Origin: Tubulanus polymorphus
Lineage: Eukaryota > Nemertea > Palaeonemertea > Tubulaniformes > Tubulanidae
DNA: 64,000 nt
Direction of reading: 5' to 3'
Assembly: GCF_964204645.1 (NCBI RefSeq)
Contig: NC_134036.1
Location: forward strand, 5,901,600 to 5,965,599
In this document: piece by piece, positions 1 to 7,371 of the stretch
Layout of the letters: the number at the start of each line of letters is the position of its first letter
How positions within the stretch are numbered: the stretch's first letter is position 1
Made by a program: the position numbers and the translations under genes
Notes under the pieces: model-generated
What the model was told of the DNA's origin: nothing
What the model saw: the letters and a program-made list of their open reading frames with translations, nothing else
Database searches by the model: none

Positions 1-294
1 CGCAACAGCCAAACATCTCAAATAGAATATACTGGTGTTGATTGGACGTTCTTTACTGAGAATGATAAAAGACAGTAAATTTGTACCGAAACCCCAGATG
101 GCTATGCTGAAAATGACGTAAGTCGTGATCTGTAGATACAGATTCACGTGAAACGGTTTGTAATCGGCGTGATGGATGTATTTACACCGCGGATGAGGTT
201 TAAACCCCGCCTTCTCAGTGGTGGTTGTTGTCAGGTCTGATCCGTTTAGGTCGAGAAACTGAGCGCCAACCGATATATTTTCTGTAGCCTGCAT
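1..294 (-). CDS. Rhodopsin-like GPCR, N-terminal part, cut by window edge
   Basis: These 98 codons run from ATG at 292-294 to the window edge without a stop. They are almost identical to the start of the receptors at 56835-57935 and 23871-24971: extracellular N-terminus with sequons, the HPRCKYIHHADY block, TM1 with the GFGTN motif and the start of TM2. The rest of the receptor lies outside the window. The ATG (MQATEN) is preferred over an upstream in-frame GTG because related copies use MMASEN or MQASEN at this place. It is a member of the local tandem family; ligand unknown. Confidence 0.85.
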   Translation of the reverse strand, partial: MQATENISVGAQFLDLNGSDLTTTTTEKAGFKPHPRCKYIHHADYKPFHVNLYLQITTYVIFSIAIWGFGTNLLSFIILSKERPINTSIFYLRCLAVA

Positions 295-396
295 TTCAGT
301 CGGCACTCCGAACACTCACTGCTTGTAAATGGAGACAAAATCGGTTTAAACTTCCATGTCTATCGTTGTACAAAGATCCAGCAATATCTCAAGTTA

Positions 397-546
397 TTAG
401 CGATTTTCCTGTTTGTAATCGGCGTGATGGATGTATTTTCACCGCGGATGAGGTCTAAATCCTGCCTCGCCAGTGGTGATTGTCAGGTCAGTTCCGTTGA
501 GGCCGGGAAACCGAGCGCCAGCAACTGATATATTTGCAGCGGCCAT
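397..546 (-). pseudogene. Relic GPCR N-terminus (truncated copy), nonsense-broken
   Basis: Minus-strand DNA from ATG 544-546 encodes a diverged receptor N-terminus (MAAANISVAG...). It then stops matching the receptor just after the HADYK block and runs into sequence typical of the 5' flank of the next array gene. In this copy the conserved Cys codon before KYIHH has become a stop (TGA). The same nonsense change is present at 58038-58187 but not at 25074-25223 or 62743-62895, so this spacer is closest to the 58-kb copy. Confidence 0.6.
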
Positions 547-607
547 CCATGCAAACTTCAAGCACAACGAAACTGCTTGAAATTGAAATCGCGCAGTTCT
601 GGAGTTG

Positions 608-613
608 AACGTC
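608..613. repeat. Target-site duplication, left copy (AACGTC)
   Basis: AACGTC directly precedes the left Polinton terminus and is repeated directly after the right terminus at 18938-18943. Six bases is the duplication size known for Polinton/Maverick integrases. Paralogous spacers at 25285-25290, 58250-58255 and 62957-62962 contain a single AACGTC in the same context (GAGTTGAACGTCGTTCAAT). Confidence 0.95.
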
Positions 614-1019
614 AGTAATAGGGGTAATAGGCTTTCATACCAAAGGTCGAACGGTCGAGCCCATTAAAAAACAAAATATTAAAAGTAATTAAAAAACTAT
701 AATATATTTTCATAACCGCGTGCATTTTATATCAAAACTAAATATTTATTCTAAGATATCAATAATATAAAAAGCATATTGTATTAAATCAATTAGTCGC
801 TCCACTTCGCTACCGCTCCGCTCCGCGACCAATTGATTTAATTACAATACACAAATTCAAATAATCAAATATATTCAAATGATAATAATTATTCTATTAT
901 TCAACTGAAATGCACGCGGTTATGAAAATATATTATAGTTTTTTAATTACTTTTAATATATGTTATTAATGAACTCGATCATTAAACCTTTGATATGAAA
1001 GCCTATTACCCCTATTACT
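614..1019. repeat. Nested hairpin inside the left TIR, both ends terminus-like
   Basis: The outer 113 bp of the TIR (614-726) recur inverted at about 907-1019, ending CCTATTACCCCTATTACT. The inner part of the arms, about 55 bp including ATTTTCATAACCGCGTGC, is a perfect match; the outer part differs at scattered bases. In the middle, 784-800 and 825-841 form a second stem (TTAAATCAATTAGTCGC against GCGACCAATTGATTTAA) around a GC-rich 24-nt loop. The segment could fold as a cruciform and looks like a mini-element with two Polinton-like ends. Confidence 0.85.
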
Positions 1020-1198
1020 CTTAAAATATTCATTTAAATCATTGAACTTCTAAAATCAATTTTAATAAAAAATATAGTATTAAAATGGAAGCAAATAAAT
1101 ACTACTGCCCAACATGTAATATCGATATAGACAAGTCTCAAAAAGCAAGACACAATAAAACTATAACACATTTAGAGAATAAATTGAAACTAGAATAT
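614..1198 (+). repeat. Polinton left terminal inverted repeat (585 bp)
   Basis: Positions 614-1198 are the reverse complement of 18353-18937, with paired coordinates summing to 19551. The repeat starts AGTAATAGGGGTAATAGG. It includes the first 38 codons of the polB reading frame, so the left end carries an ORF start that mirrors the true polB start at 18466. Homology stops abruptly at 1198/1199. Confidence 0.95.
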
Positions 1199-1321
1199 TT
1201 ACAGTTATATTCAGAACAGTTAACAAAAGGAAAGAAATTTATTGAATTATGGAACACTGATCCAAATAATGAACAATACGTTGAGGATACGATGTTTATA
1301 CTAGAACATGATTCTATTTGA
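1085..1321 (+). CDS. Chimeric ORF: polB N-terminal zinc finger joined to an HNH-nuclease tail
   Basis: This 78-codon ORF starts inside the TIR. Residues 1-38 are identical to the start of the polB ORF and contain a CPTC...H...H zinc-finger-like pattern (C8, C11, H23, H29). After the TIR boundary the rest resembles the last 35 residues of the HNH protein at 2631-3296 (QLYSEQLTKGKKFIELW against QLYLEQLTKAKKFIDQW, then PNNEQYVE). The simplest reading is that the TIR was extended by gene conversion from the polB end across an older HNH-like gene. Whether the short protein is made is unknown. Confidence 0.5.
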   Translation: MEANKYYCPTCNIDIDKSQKARHNKTITHLENKLKLEYLQLYSEQLTKGKKFIELWNTDPNNEQYVEDTMFILEHDSI

Positions 1322-2061
1322 GCCTATATACATTCAATGTACAGAGCTATAGAATAAATCTATAAATTCGCAGCTGTTACGGTTGTTACTATAACAACGA
1401 GACATTATGACACGTCATAATCAGAAACGTGTAGAACACTCTAGAACCGGAACTAGATGACGTGGCATAATCAACGACGTGTCATTCTAGAAATCGCCCC
1501 GGAAATGGACATACGCTGTAATATTGTGCTCAGGATATTCTATCTTTCGAAACGAAATAAGGAGTTTATAGTTTACAATTATAAATCTAAATGTAAGTAC
1601 TGTTTGTTGTAGTTATTAGAGCTATTAAATATGAAACCTTTAGATATATTTAAGTGTATTTAGTATATCTTTTAGATAGATAGAGTTACCGCTAATATCT
1701 TTTAGATTAATAAAACACCATACGAATCAAGAAGTGATAGAGAAACTCAAGATACTCTTTCTGACTGAGGAATCAACAGCAATGGATATCAAACCAATAG
1801 AAACTGGCGTAGAATCACCAAAAGATCGACGAAGAAACTATATAAGAATTTCAAAAACATTAAGACTCCAATGATTAAGTTTAACATTTGTTGATGTAGT
1901 TAAATATTTACCAACAATTGAAAAAATGTTTGTAATTATAAATTGTATTTATAGAAATCAAATGATGTATTGGAAGAAACGACTGAACAACTTGTATAAT
2001 GTATTGTGTAAATCTGTTTGGTGAATTTTTATGTTCAGTCGTTTCAATAATAATTCGTTTC
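1322..2061 (+). other. Long Polinton leader without a clear gene; stress-element-like motifs
   Basis: I see no convincing ORF. Positions 1400-1495 are less AT-rich than their surroundings and hold ACACGTCA (1410-1417), TGACGTGG (1458-1465), CGACGTGTCA (about 1475-1484), TCTAGAAC (about 1440) and TTCTAGAA (1485-1492). These resemble ATF/XBP1-type and heat-shock-type sites. The remainder is AT-rich. It lies upstream of the plus-strand gene block and may hold its control region. Confidence 0.35.
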
Positions 2062-2500
2062 AATTATGATTAGCGCATGCGCATTAAGCAAAAGCGCTCC
2101 TATAAGAGCGGTTTTGCCTAATGCGAACACGTTTTGATATTTTATGTCGGTCGTTTCTATTTACATAATTATATATTCATTATGTAAATATAATTATGAT
2201 TAACGCATGCGCATTGATCAAAAACGCTCCTATAAGAGCGGTTTTGCCTAGTGCACATGCGTTTGAATTTTCTATGTTCAGTTGTTTCTATTTCACAGAA
2301 TGAATATATAATTATGATTAACGCATGCGCATTGATCAAAAACGCTCCTATAAGAGCGGTTTTGCTTAGTGCGAACACGTTTAGATATTTTTTGTCAGTC
2401 GTTTCTATTTTACAGAATTTACAGAATGAATATATAATTATGATTAACGCATGCGTATTAAGCAAAAGCGCTCCTATAAGAGCGGTTTTGCCCAGTGGTA
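2062..2500. repeat. Four tandem hairpin repeats, 118-130 bp period
   Basis: Units start at AATTATGATT near 2062, 2192, 2310 and 2436. Each has a palindromic CGCATGCG core followed by an inverted repeat (about AAAACGCTC, loop CTATA, GAGCGGTTTT), then a spacer with CACGTTT and TTTCTATTT. The hairpin is kept in all four units while the spacers vary in length and base. Short reading frames on both strands here are products of the repeat. Role unknown; the array lies just upstream of the HNH gene. Confidence 0.85.
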
Positions 2501-2604
2501 TTATTTAGATATCAAGGAATCGAAACAACTTATCAAAAGCAGCGAGGAATGAAAAAGGATGGCGTTGATCGAAGAAATGGAAGAGGATTATAAAATATTA
2601 ACCA

Positions 2605-2633
2605 ATTTAGTAAAAAAATACATATAATAAATG
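2605..2633 (+). promoter_or_regulatory. A-tract/TATA start-proximal motif (HNH gene)
   Basis: An A7 run is followed by a TATA-like stretch and ATAATAAATG, which overlaps the start codon. The same arrangement precedes polB, the zinc-finger gene and the OB-fold candidate. Confidence 0.45.
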
Positions 2634-3296
2634 GAACCAGAACAACCACAAACTATCAATATTACAAATAACACTGGTGTTATAAACATATATTACAAGA
2701 AGTGTTCTAAATGTGAATTAGATAAATCATTAACAGAATTTAGTAAGCGTAAGATTAGCAAAGATGGTTTTCAATATTGTTGTAAAACTTGTACTAAACT
2801 ATATACCAAACAATATCGAGAAGATAATATAAAACATTATAATTATTATATGACAAAATATATGAGAGAAAGATATCAAACAGATCTTAATTTTAGATTG
2901 AAACAATGCTTAAGGACTAGATTAACACAATTATTCAACAAAGAAACACATTCAGAAACACTATCTAATTTATTGGGTTGTTCGGATGAATTTCTCAAAT
3001 CATGGATTATATTTCAATTCGATGATAAAATGAATATAGATAATTATGGGGATTATTACCACATTGATCACGTGTTACCAATATCTAAATTTAACATGAA
3101 TGATGAATACAATAAAAAACTTATTTGGGGTTGGAAAAATTTAAGGCCTTTAGAAAAGAAAGAAAATCAAATCAAATCTAATAAACTAGATTTACAGTTA
3201 TATTTAGAACAGTTAACAAAAGCAAAGAAATTTATTGATCAATGGAATAATAATCCAAATAATGAACAATACGTTGAGTCTTTAATGAGTGGTTAA
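2631..3296 (+). CDS. HNH-type homing-like endonuclease with N-terminal zinc ribbon
   Basis: The 221-residue protein has CSKC at 25-28 paired with CC..C at 50-54, forming a likely zinc ribbon. A central basic segment follows, then a C-terminal HNH core: HIDH at 144-147 followed by LPISKFN, N170 in WKNLRPL and EN at 178-179 with downstream lysines. That order (DH...N...N) matches HNH nucleases of phages and large DNA viruses. Its substrate is unknown: it could be a selfish nuclease or act in element replication or packaging. The start is set by the ATAATAAATG context. The tail is repeated in the chimeric ORF at 1085-1321, suggesting that a second copy once existed at the left end. Confidence 0.75.
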   Translation: MEPEQPQTINITNNTGVINIYYKKCSKCELDKSLTEFSKRKISKDGFQYCCKTCTKLYTKQYREDNIKHYNYYMTKYMRERYQTDLNFRLKQCLRTRLTQLFNKETHSETLSNLLGCSDEFLKSWIIFQFDDKMNIDNYGDYYHIDHVLPISKFNMNDEYNKKLIWGWKNLRPLEKKENQIKSNKLDLQLYLEQLTKAKKFIDQWNNNPNNEQYVESLMSG

Positions 3297-3521
3297 AGAT
3301 TAATATATCTCAAATAAAATATAATAAAAATTACATACCTTCAACTATCTATTATTTCTATTTTAATTTTTAATATTTTCTTTTCAAAAGAGAATACTTT
3401 ATATCACAAATAAAAAATACTAAAAAAACAATAACTAATACTAGAATTCTTTAGCTTTAACTAGCTAGTATCATTTGAAGAATACTTATAATACTATTCT
3501 TATTAAATTTCTATAATATAA

Positions 3522-4127
3522 ATGTCTAAGAAATCGAATAAGAATAATATTAAAGTTGAAAAAACTTTGGAAGATTTAGGTCTAACAGATGATAATGATA
3601 ATGTGGTAACTAAATGTGATAATAAAATTGATAGTAATATTGATTATGAATACTATTTATATTGTAAGCATCATCTAGAACTATTGATTGCGAGTGGAAA
3701 AACTAAAGAGTTTATTGGTAAAACAATAACTTTTCAAGAATTAGATAATATGAACAAAGAAAAAGTAATTAAATATTTTAAGATTTATGAAGAGTCAAGA
3801 TTAGCTAGAATAAATGATTCTATTTCAGATGGTATTGTCAAATGTTATTCAAAATTATGTAACCGGCTAATACCAATTGATGATGAAAATAAATTATATA
3901 GTGATTTGAAAAATGACTACTTAGTTATGACTGAATTACAAAAATGGGTTGGATATGCTTCATTTCAATTAGGATCGGTTATGACATTGATTTCTACTGG
4001 CGTCATAACATTTTCGAACATCAAACCTATGGAATATAAATCAGGTAAGAACGAAACAGATGTACTACAACAAAACGTCGAAACAGAAAATGAATCAGAA
4101 CAAAAATTAACTAAAATAAATGAGTGA
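3522..4127 (+). CDS. Polinton protein of unknown function, 201 aa
   Basis: I do not recognise a family. The N-terminus is Lys/Asn-rich, then charged, and the middle looks helical. A short hydrophobic stretch near residues 150-170 (LGSVMTLISTGVITF) could be a membrane segment or buried helix. The C-terminal 30 residues are acidic and Gln/Asn/Glu-rich. The ATG lies in a TATAATATAAATG context. Its last 8 bases overlap the start of the next gene at 4120 (ATGAGTGA), so the two are closely coupled in the plus-strand block that also holds integrase and ATPase. Confidence 0.6.
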   Translation: MSKKSNKNNIKVEKTLEDLGLTDDNDNVVTKCDNKIDSNIDYEYYLYCKHHLELLIASGKTKEFIGKTITFQELDNMNKEKVIKYFKIYEESRLARINDSISDGIVKCYSKLCNRLIPIDDENKLYSDLKNDYLVMTELQKWVGYASFQLGSVMTLISTGVITFSNIKPMEYKSGKNETDVLQQNVETENESEQKLTKINE

Positions 4128-4482
4128 TGGAGTTAAGAAAAAGGCTAGATCCGAGAAACAAATTAAATGGGCAAGAGAATTAGGTAAAAGATCATCAGAA
4201 TTAAAAAAAGCTAAGAAAAAGAAATTAACTGATATAAATGAATCACCTGGTATTGATTCAAATAATAATCCATCTAATAGATTCAGCACAGCTGAATCTC
4301 ATAATTACTTATATATTACAATTGGGTTAATCACAATTATTATATTATCCGGTGTAATATATAAATCAAAATTCAAATCTGACGATAAAGATGATCGGAA
4401 ACTTAGTTATCCATGTACAGACAATAAACCACCAGAAAATAAATCAAATGAAAATAAATCTAAAATATTATTAATGGATTAA
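4120..4482 (+). CDS. Small single-pass membrane protein, 120 aa
   Basis: The N-terminal 40 residues are very basic (repeated KKK and RSEKQ-type segments). A Ser/Asn-rich linker follows, then one strong hydrophobic helix at about residues 63-82 (LYITIGLITIIILSGVIY), then a hydrophilic Asn/Lys/Pro-rich tail. This resembles small DNA-binding or membrane proteins carried by many Polintons, but no named family is claimed. It overlaps the upstream gene by 8 nt and ends 3 nt before the integrase ATG. An AATAAATGA string surrounds its start. Confidence 0.65.
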   Translation: MSDGVKKKARSEKQIKWARELGKRSSELKKAKKKKLTDINESPGIDSNNNPSNRFSTAESHNYLYITIGLITIIILSGVIYKSKFKSDDKDDRKLSYPCTDNKPPENKSNENKSKILLMD

Positions 4483-4485
4483 AAT

Positions 4486-5574
4486 ATGATGAAAAAAGAA
4501 CAATATTTAAGAGATTTATATTACAACCCAGAAAGTGAAGTTTCATATTCAAGTGTTTCGGAATTATGGGATAAAATTAAATCTGATAAAGAAAAAATAA
4601 AATATAGTGAATTAAAATCATGGTTACAAAATCAACCAACATATCAAATTCATAAAAAGATGGATAAAAAATATTTAACAAGAAAAGTTATGGTTTCATA
4701 TATCGATCAGCAATGGCAAGCTGATTTAATTGATATGAAAAACTTAGAAGAATATAACAAAGGATATTTTTGGATACTGAATGTTATAGATATATTCAGT
4801 AGATACGCATGGAGTATCCCGATAAAAAATAAAACTGGTATAGAAGTAACAAATGCTTTTAAATCTATATTTAAAGAAGCTATTCCAGATAAGATACAAT
4901 TTGATGAAGGTAAAGAATTTTATAACAAACATTTCAAAAAACTATTATCTGATAACGATGTAGAATATTTTTCAACACATTCAGATAAAAAAGCATCTGT
5001 TATAGAAAGATTTAATAAAACATTGAAAACTAGAATGTGGAAATATTTTACTGCTAATGAAACATATAAATATATCGATGTGTTAGATGATTTAGTTAAA
5101 GGTTATAATAATTCTAAACATAGTTCTATAAATATGAAACCTATACAAGCTAGAAAAGAAGAAAATTCAGAAATAGTTTGGAATAATTTATATGGAGCAT
5201 TTGTTACACATGATTTTGGAGAACCTAAATTTAAAATAGGACAACACGTAAGAATTTCTAAATATCGAAAAACATTTTATAAAGGTTATACCCCTAATTT
5301 TACAGAAGAAATATTCAAGATTAAAAAGATAATATTAACTAAACCATTTGTTTATAAATTGTTTGATTTAAAAGATGAAGAAATATTAGGTTATTTTTAT
5401 GAACAAGAATTATCATTAGTACCAAATCCAGATGAAATAGAATACAAAATAGAAAAGGTATTGAAAACAAAAACTCTTAAAGGAAAAAAGTATTCTTTGG
5501 TGAAATATAAAGGATATGATGATAAATTTAATGAATGGATTTTATCTAGTAAAATTAAAAGAATAAATGAATAA
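4486..5574 (+). CDS. INT: Polinton integrase (rve core with C-terminal chromodomain)
   Basis: The 362-residue protein should cut and join the element termini at target DNA, making the 6-bp duplication seen here. The N-terminal helical domain (1-65) lacks the HHCC zinc finger of retroviruses. The catalytic core spans about 75-225, with acidic residues D80 (QADLIDM), D140 (FDEGKEF) and E174 (SVIERFNK). An SH3-like region follows at about 245-312. A chromodomain occupies 318-360 (YKIEKVL...VKYKGY...NEWI), which in related elements guides insertion to marked chromatin. It starts 3 nt after the previous gene and overlaps the ATPase gene by 8 nt. Confidence 0.95.
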   Translation: MMKKEQYLRDLYYNPESEVSYSSVSELWDKIKSDKEKIKYSELKSWLQNQPTYQIHKKMDKKYLTRKVMVSYIDQQWQADLIDMKNLEEYNKGYFWILNVIDIFSRYAWSIPIKNKTGIEVTNAFKSIFKEAIPDKIQFDEGKEFYNKHFKKLLSDNDVEYFSTHSDKKASVIERFNKTLKTRMWKYFTANETYKYIDVLDDLVKGYNNSKHSSINMKPIQARKEENSEIVWNNLYGAFVTHDFGEPKFKIGQHVRISKYRKTFYKGYTPNFTEEIFKIKKIILTKPFVYKLFDLKDEEILGYFYEQELSLVPNPDEIEYKIEKVLKTKTLKGKKYSLVKYKGYDDKFNEWILSSKIKRINE

Positions 5575-6181
5575 AGATTTATTTATATTTGAACCACATA
5601 ATATGTTAGTTACTGGAGTTACAAATTGTGGTAAAACACATTTCATATTAGATTTATTAGAAACTATTTATAAGAATCATTTTGATAATATAATATTATT
5701 CTGTCCTACATATGAAATGAATGAAACGTATAATAGAGATATAGTTTTTAAAGATAAAAAGTTTATTATATTAAATTCTAAAACAGTGAAAGATAATTTA
5801 GATAATTGTATAAAAATTGCATTAGATATTTATAAAGGATCAAATACATTATTTATTATTGATGATTGCGCAAATTTACATGATTCTAAAATTAGAGAAA
5901 GTGAGTTATGTTATTTAGCTTTCTCTGGTAGACATTTTGGGATAACAACTTGGGTTTTAAATCAGAAATATAATTCAATTGTGAAAGATTTTAGAGAGAA
6001 TATAAGATTTCTAGTTTTATTCTACAACAAAGATAGAAAATCTATGCAACAATCATTGGAAGAAAATCAAATTATACCTCCTGAATTACATGATGAATAT
6101 ATGAATAAATTAAAAAATAATAAAGGTTCAAAATTATTACTGAGATTACAATTTCCATATGAATATAAATTTATAAAATAA
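5567..6181 (+). CDS. ATP: A32/FtsK-HerA type genome-packaging ATPase
   Basis: The 204-residue P-loop ATPase has Walker A GVTNCGKT at 17-24 and Walker B LFIIDD at 95-100, then a polar sensor region near QKYNS at about 137. The size and motif wording match Polinton and virophage packaging ATPases, which drive DNA into preformed capsids. Its ATG lies within the last codons of the integrase gene (AATAAATGAATAA), so it is the last of four tightly packed plus-strand genes. Nothing appears broken. Confidence 0.93.
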   Translation: MNKDLFIFEPHNMLVTGVTNCGKTHFILDLLETIYKNHFDNIILFCPTYEMNETYNRDIVFKDKKFIILNSKTVKDNLDNCIKIALDIYKGSNTLFIIDDCANLHDSKIRESELCYLAFSGRHFGITTWVLNQKYNSIVKDFRENIRFLVLFYNKDRKSMQQSLEENQIIPPELHDEYMNKLKNNKGSKLLLRLQFPYEYKFIK

Positions 6182-6204
6182 CTATTTGTATACCTATGTA
6201 TTAG

Positions 6205-6310
6205 ATACCCTATTATATACCCTAATACCTGATACCCTAATACCTGATACCTTAATACCTGATACCTTAATACCTGATACCCTAATACCTGATACCCTAT
6301 TAGATACCTT
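6205..6310. repeat. 15-bp minisatellite between converging gene blocks
   Basis: About six units of roughly TAATACCTGATACCC, with C/T changes, lie directly after the ATPase stop, followed by a short AT-rich stretch. Plus-strand genes end at 6181 and minus-strand genes end at 6368, so the repeat occupies the shared 3' space. Reading frames across it on both strands are repeat products. Confidence 0.85.
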
Positions 6311-6367
6311 AAATAATTTAAACCCCCTTTTTTATTTACTATTATTTTATACAATTTTAAACCTTTA

Positions 6368-7339
6368 TTATTCGAGTTTTAGATAATCAATTTCTGAATC
6401 ACTTTCACTATCAGACGCTAACAATTTATTTAAATGCTCTACCGAATCTTCTTCAATATCTTTATAATTTTTTTTCACCTTTTTCACCTTTTTCACCTTT
6501 TTTACCTTTTTCATATTTTTTACTAAATCATCAATAGTTGTTTCATTTTTAAACTTATTCTTCCAATCAAATTTATTATTATTTTCTACTTTAAGTTTTA
6601 TAGAATCTTTATTATCAATATGTTTAACTGTAACTATATCATCATGTGGGTGTATGGCACCATTTTCATTATCATCTTTATTAGTGTTTGCTCCTAATAT
6701 TTCATTTACAGTGTTTGATCCTAATATTTCATTAGCATCGGTTAAATCTAATTCATCTTTATTAGGTGTTGCTAATAAAAAATCTTCATATAATTCTTTA
6801 CCATTTACTTTTTTATTTGAAACAAACTTTGTAACATATCTAAATGGGTGTTCTATAAATTCTCTTAAACCAACACGTTCTATAACATTAGTAATATGTG
6901 AATTTGTATTTATATGTTTATTCCAATTTGATGGAGCGTTTGAAAATTCACCATTACAATAACCACAATAATTTCTATTTTCACTAACATCTAATATTAT
7001 TGTATTATTATATGTAGAAGGTATTATATTATTTGATGTAGAGGGTATTACAGATGTAGAAGGTATTATGTTATTAGATGTAGAAGGTATTACATTATAA
7101 GATGTAGAAGGTATTACGTTATTAGATGTAGAAGGTATTACATTATTATCAATTACATTACTTAAATTATCAACAACTTCACTTTTATTATTATCGATTT
7201 CTATTAGTTTAGTTTTATAATTTTTAAAAATAGGATCAAATATCAAAGCTATATTACAAGGTATTACATAATATAAACCATCATTATTTTCATGTGTATC
7301 GATGTATGGAATATGTTTATATACTTTACCTCCTTCCAT
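6368..7339 (-). CDS. Polinton zinc-finger protein with NNVIPSTS repeats, 323 aa
   Basis: No named family is recognised. After about 60 residues there are six imperfect copies of the octapeptide NNVIPSTS (about 65-110). A C2H2-like finger follows (C125, C128, H142, H148; YCGYCNGEF...WNKHINTNSH). The C-terminal third is acidic and Asn-rich, with a lysine/valine tandem (KKVKKVKK...) near 280-295 and an acidic Ser-rich end. This suggests a nucleic-acid-binding or scaffold role. The upstream context is of the A-tract/TATA class (ATAATAAATG). It is the last gene of the minus-strand block. Confidence 0.65.
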   Translation of the reverse strand: MEGGKVYKHIPYIDTHENNDGLYYVIPCNIALIFDPIFKNYKTKLIEIDNNKSEVVDNLSNVIDNNVIPSTSNNVIPSTSYNVIPSTSNNIIPSTSVIPSTSNNIIPSTYNNTIILDVSENRNYCGYCNGEFSNAPSNWNKHINTNSHITNVIERVGLREFIEHPFRYVTKFVSNKKVNGKELYEDFLLATPNKDELDLTDANEILGSNTVNEILGANTNKDDNENGAIHPHDDIVTVKHIDNKDSIKLKVENNNKFDWKNKFKNETTIDDLVKNMKKVKKVKKVKKVKKNYKDIEEDSVEHLNKLLASDSESDSEIDYLKLE

Positions 7340-7362
7340 TTATTATATATATTTTTATTAAA
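7337..7362 (-). promoter_or_regulatory. A-tract/TATA start-proximal motif (zinc-finger gene)
   Basis: Read on the minus strand, an A5 run precedes a TATATATA stretch and ATAATAAATG at the start codon, matching polB and the other members of this class. Confidence 0.45.
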
Positions 7363-7371
7363 GTTAAAATT

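Noticed and set aside
2062-2500. CRISPR-like array (regular repeats with spacers)
   Set aside because: The spacers are homologous to each other, the period is 118-130 bp, there are no Cas genes and the host is eukaryotic. It is a tandem hairpin repeat.
2169-2508. Overlapping frames on both strands with repeated residues
   Set aside because: They follow the tandem repeat exactly and have no independent coding signal.
6186-6386. Short frame with repeated LIPDT units
   Set aside because: Direct translation of the 15-bp minisatellite.
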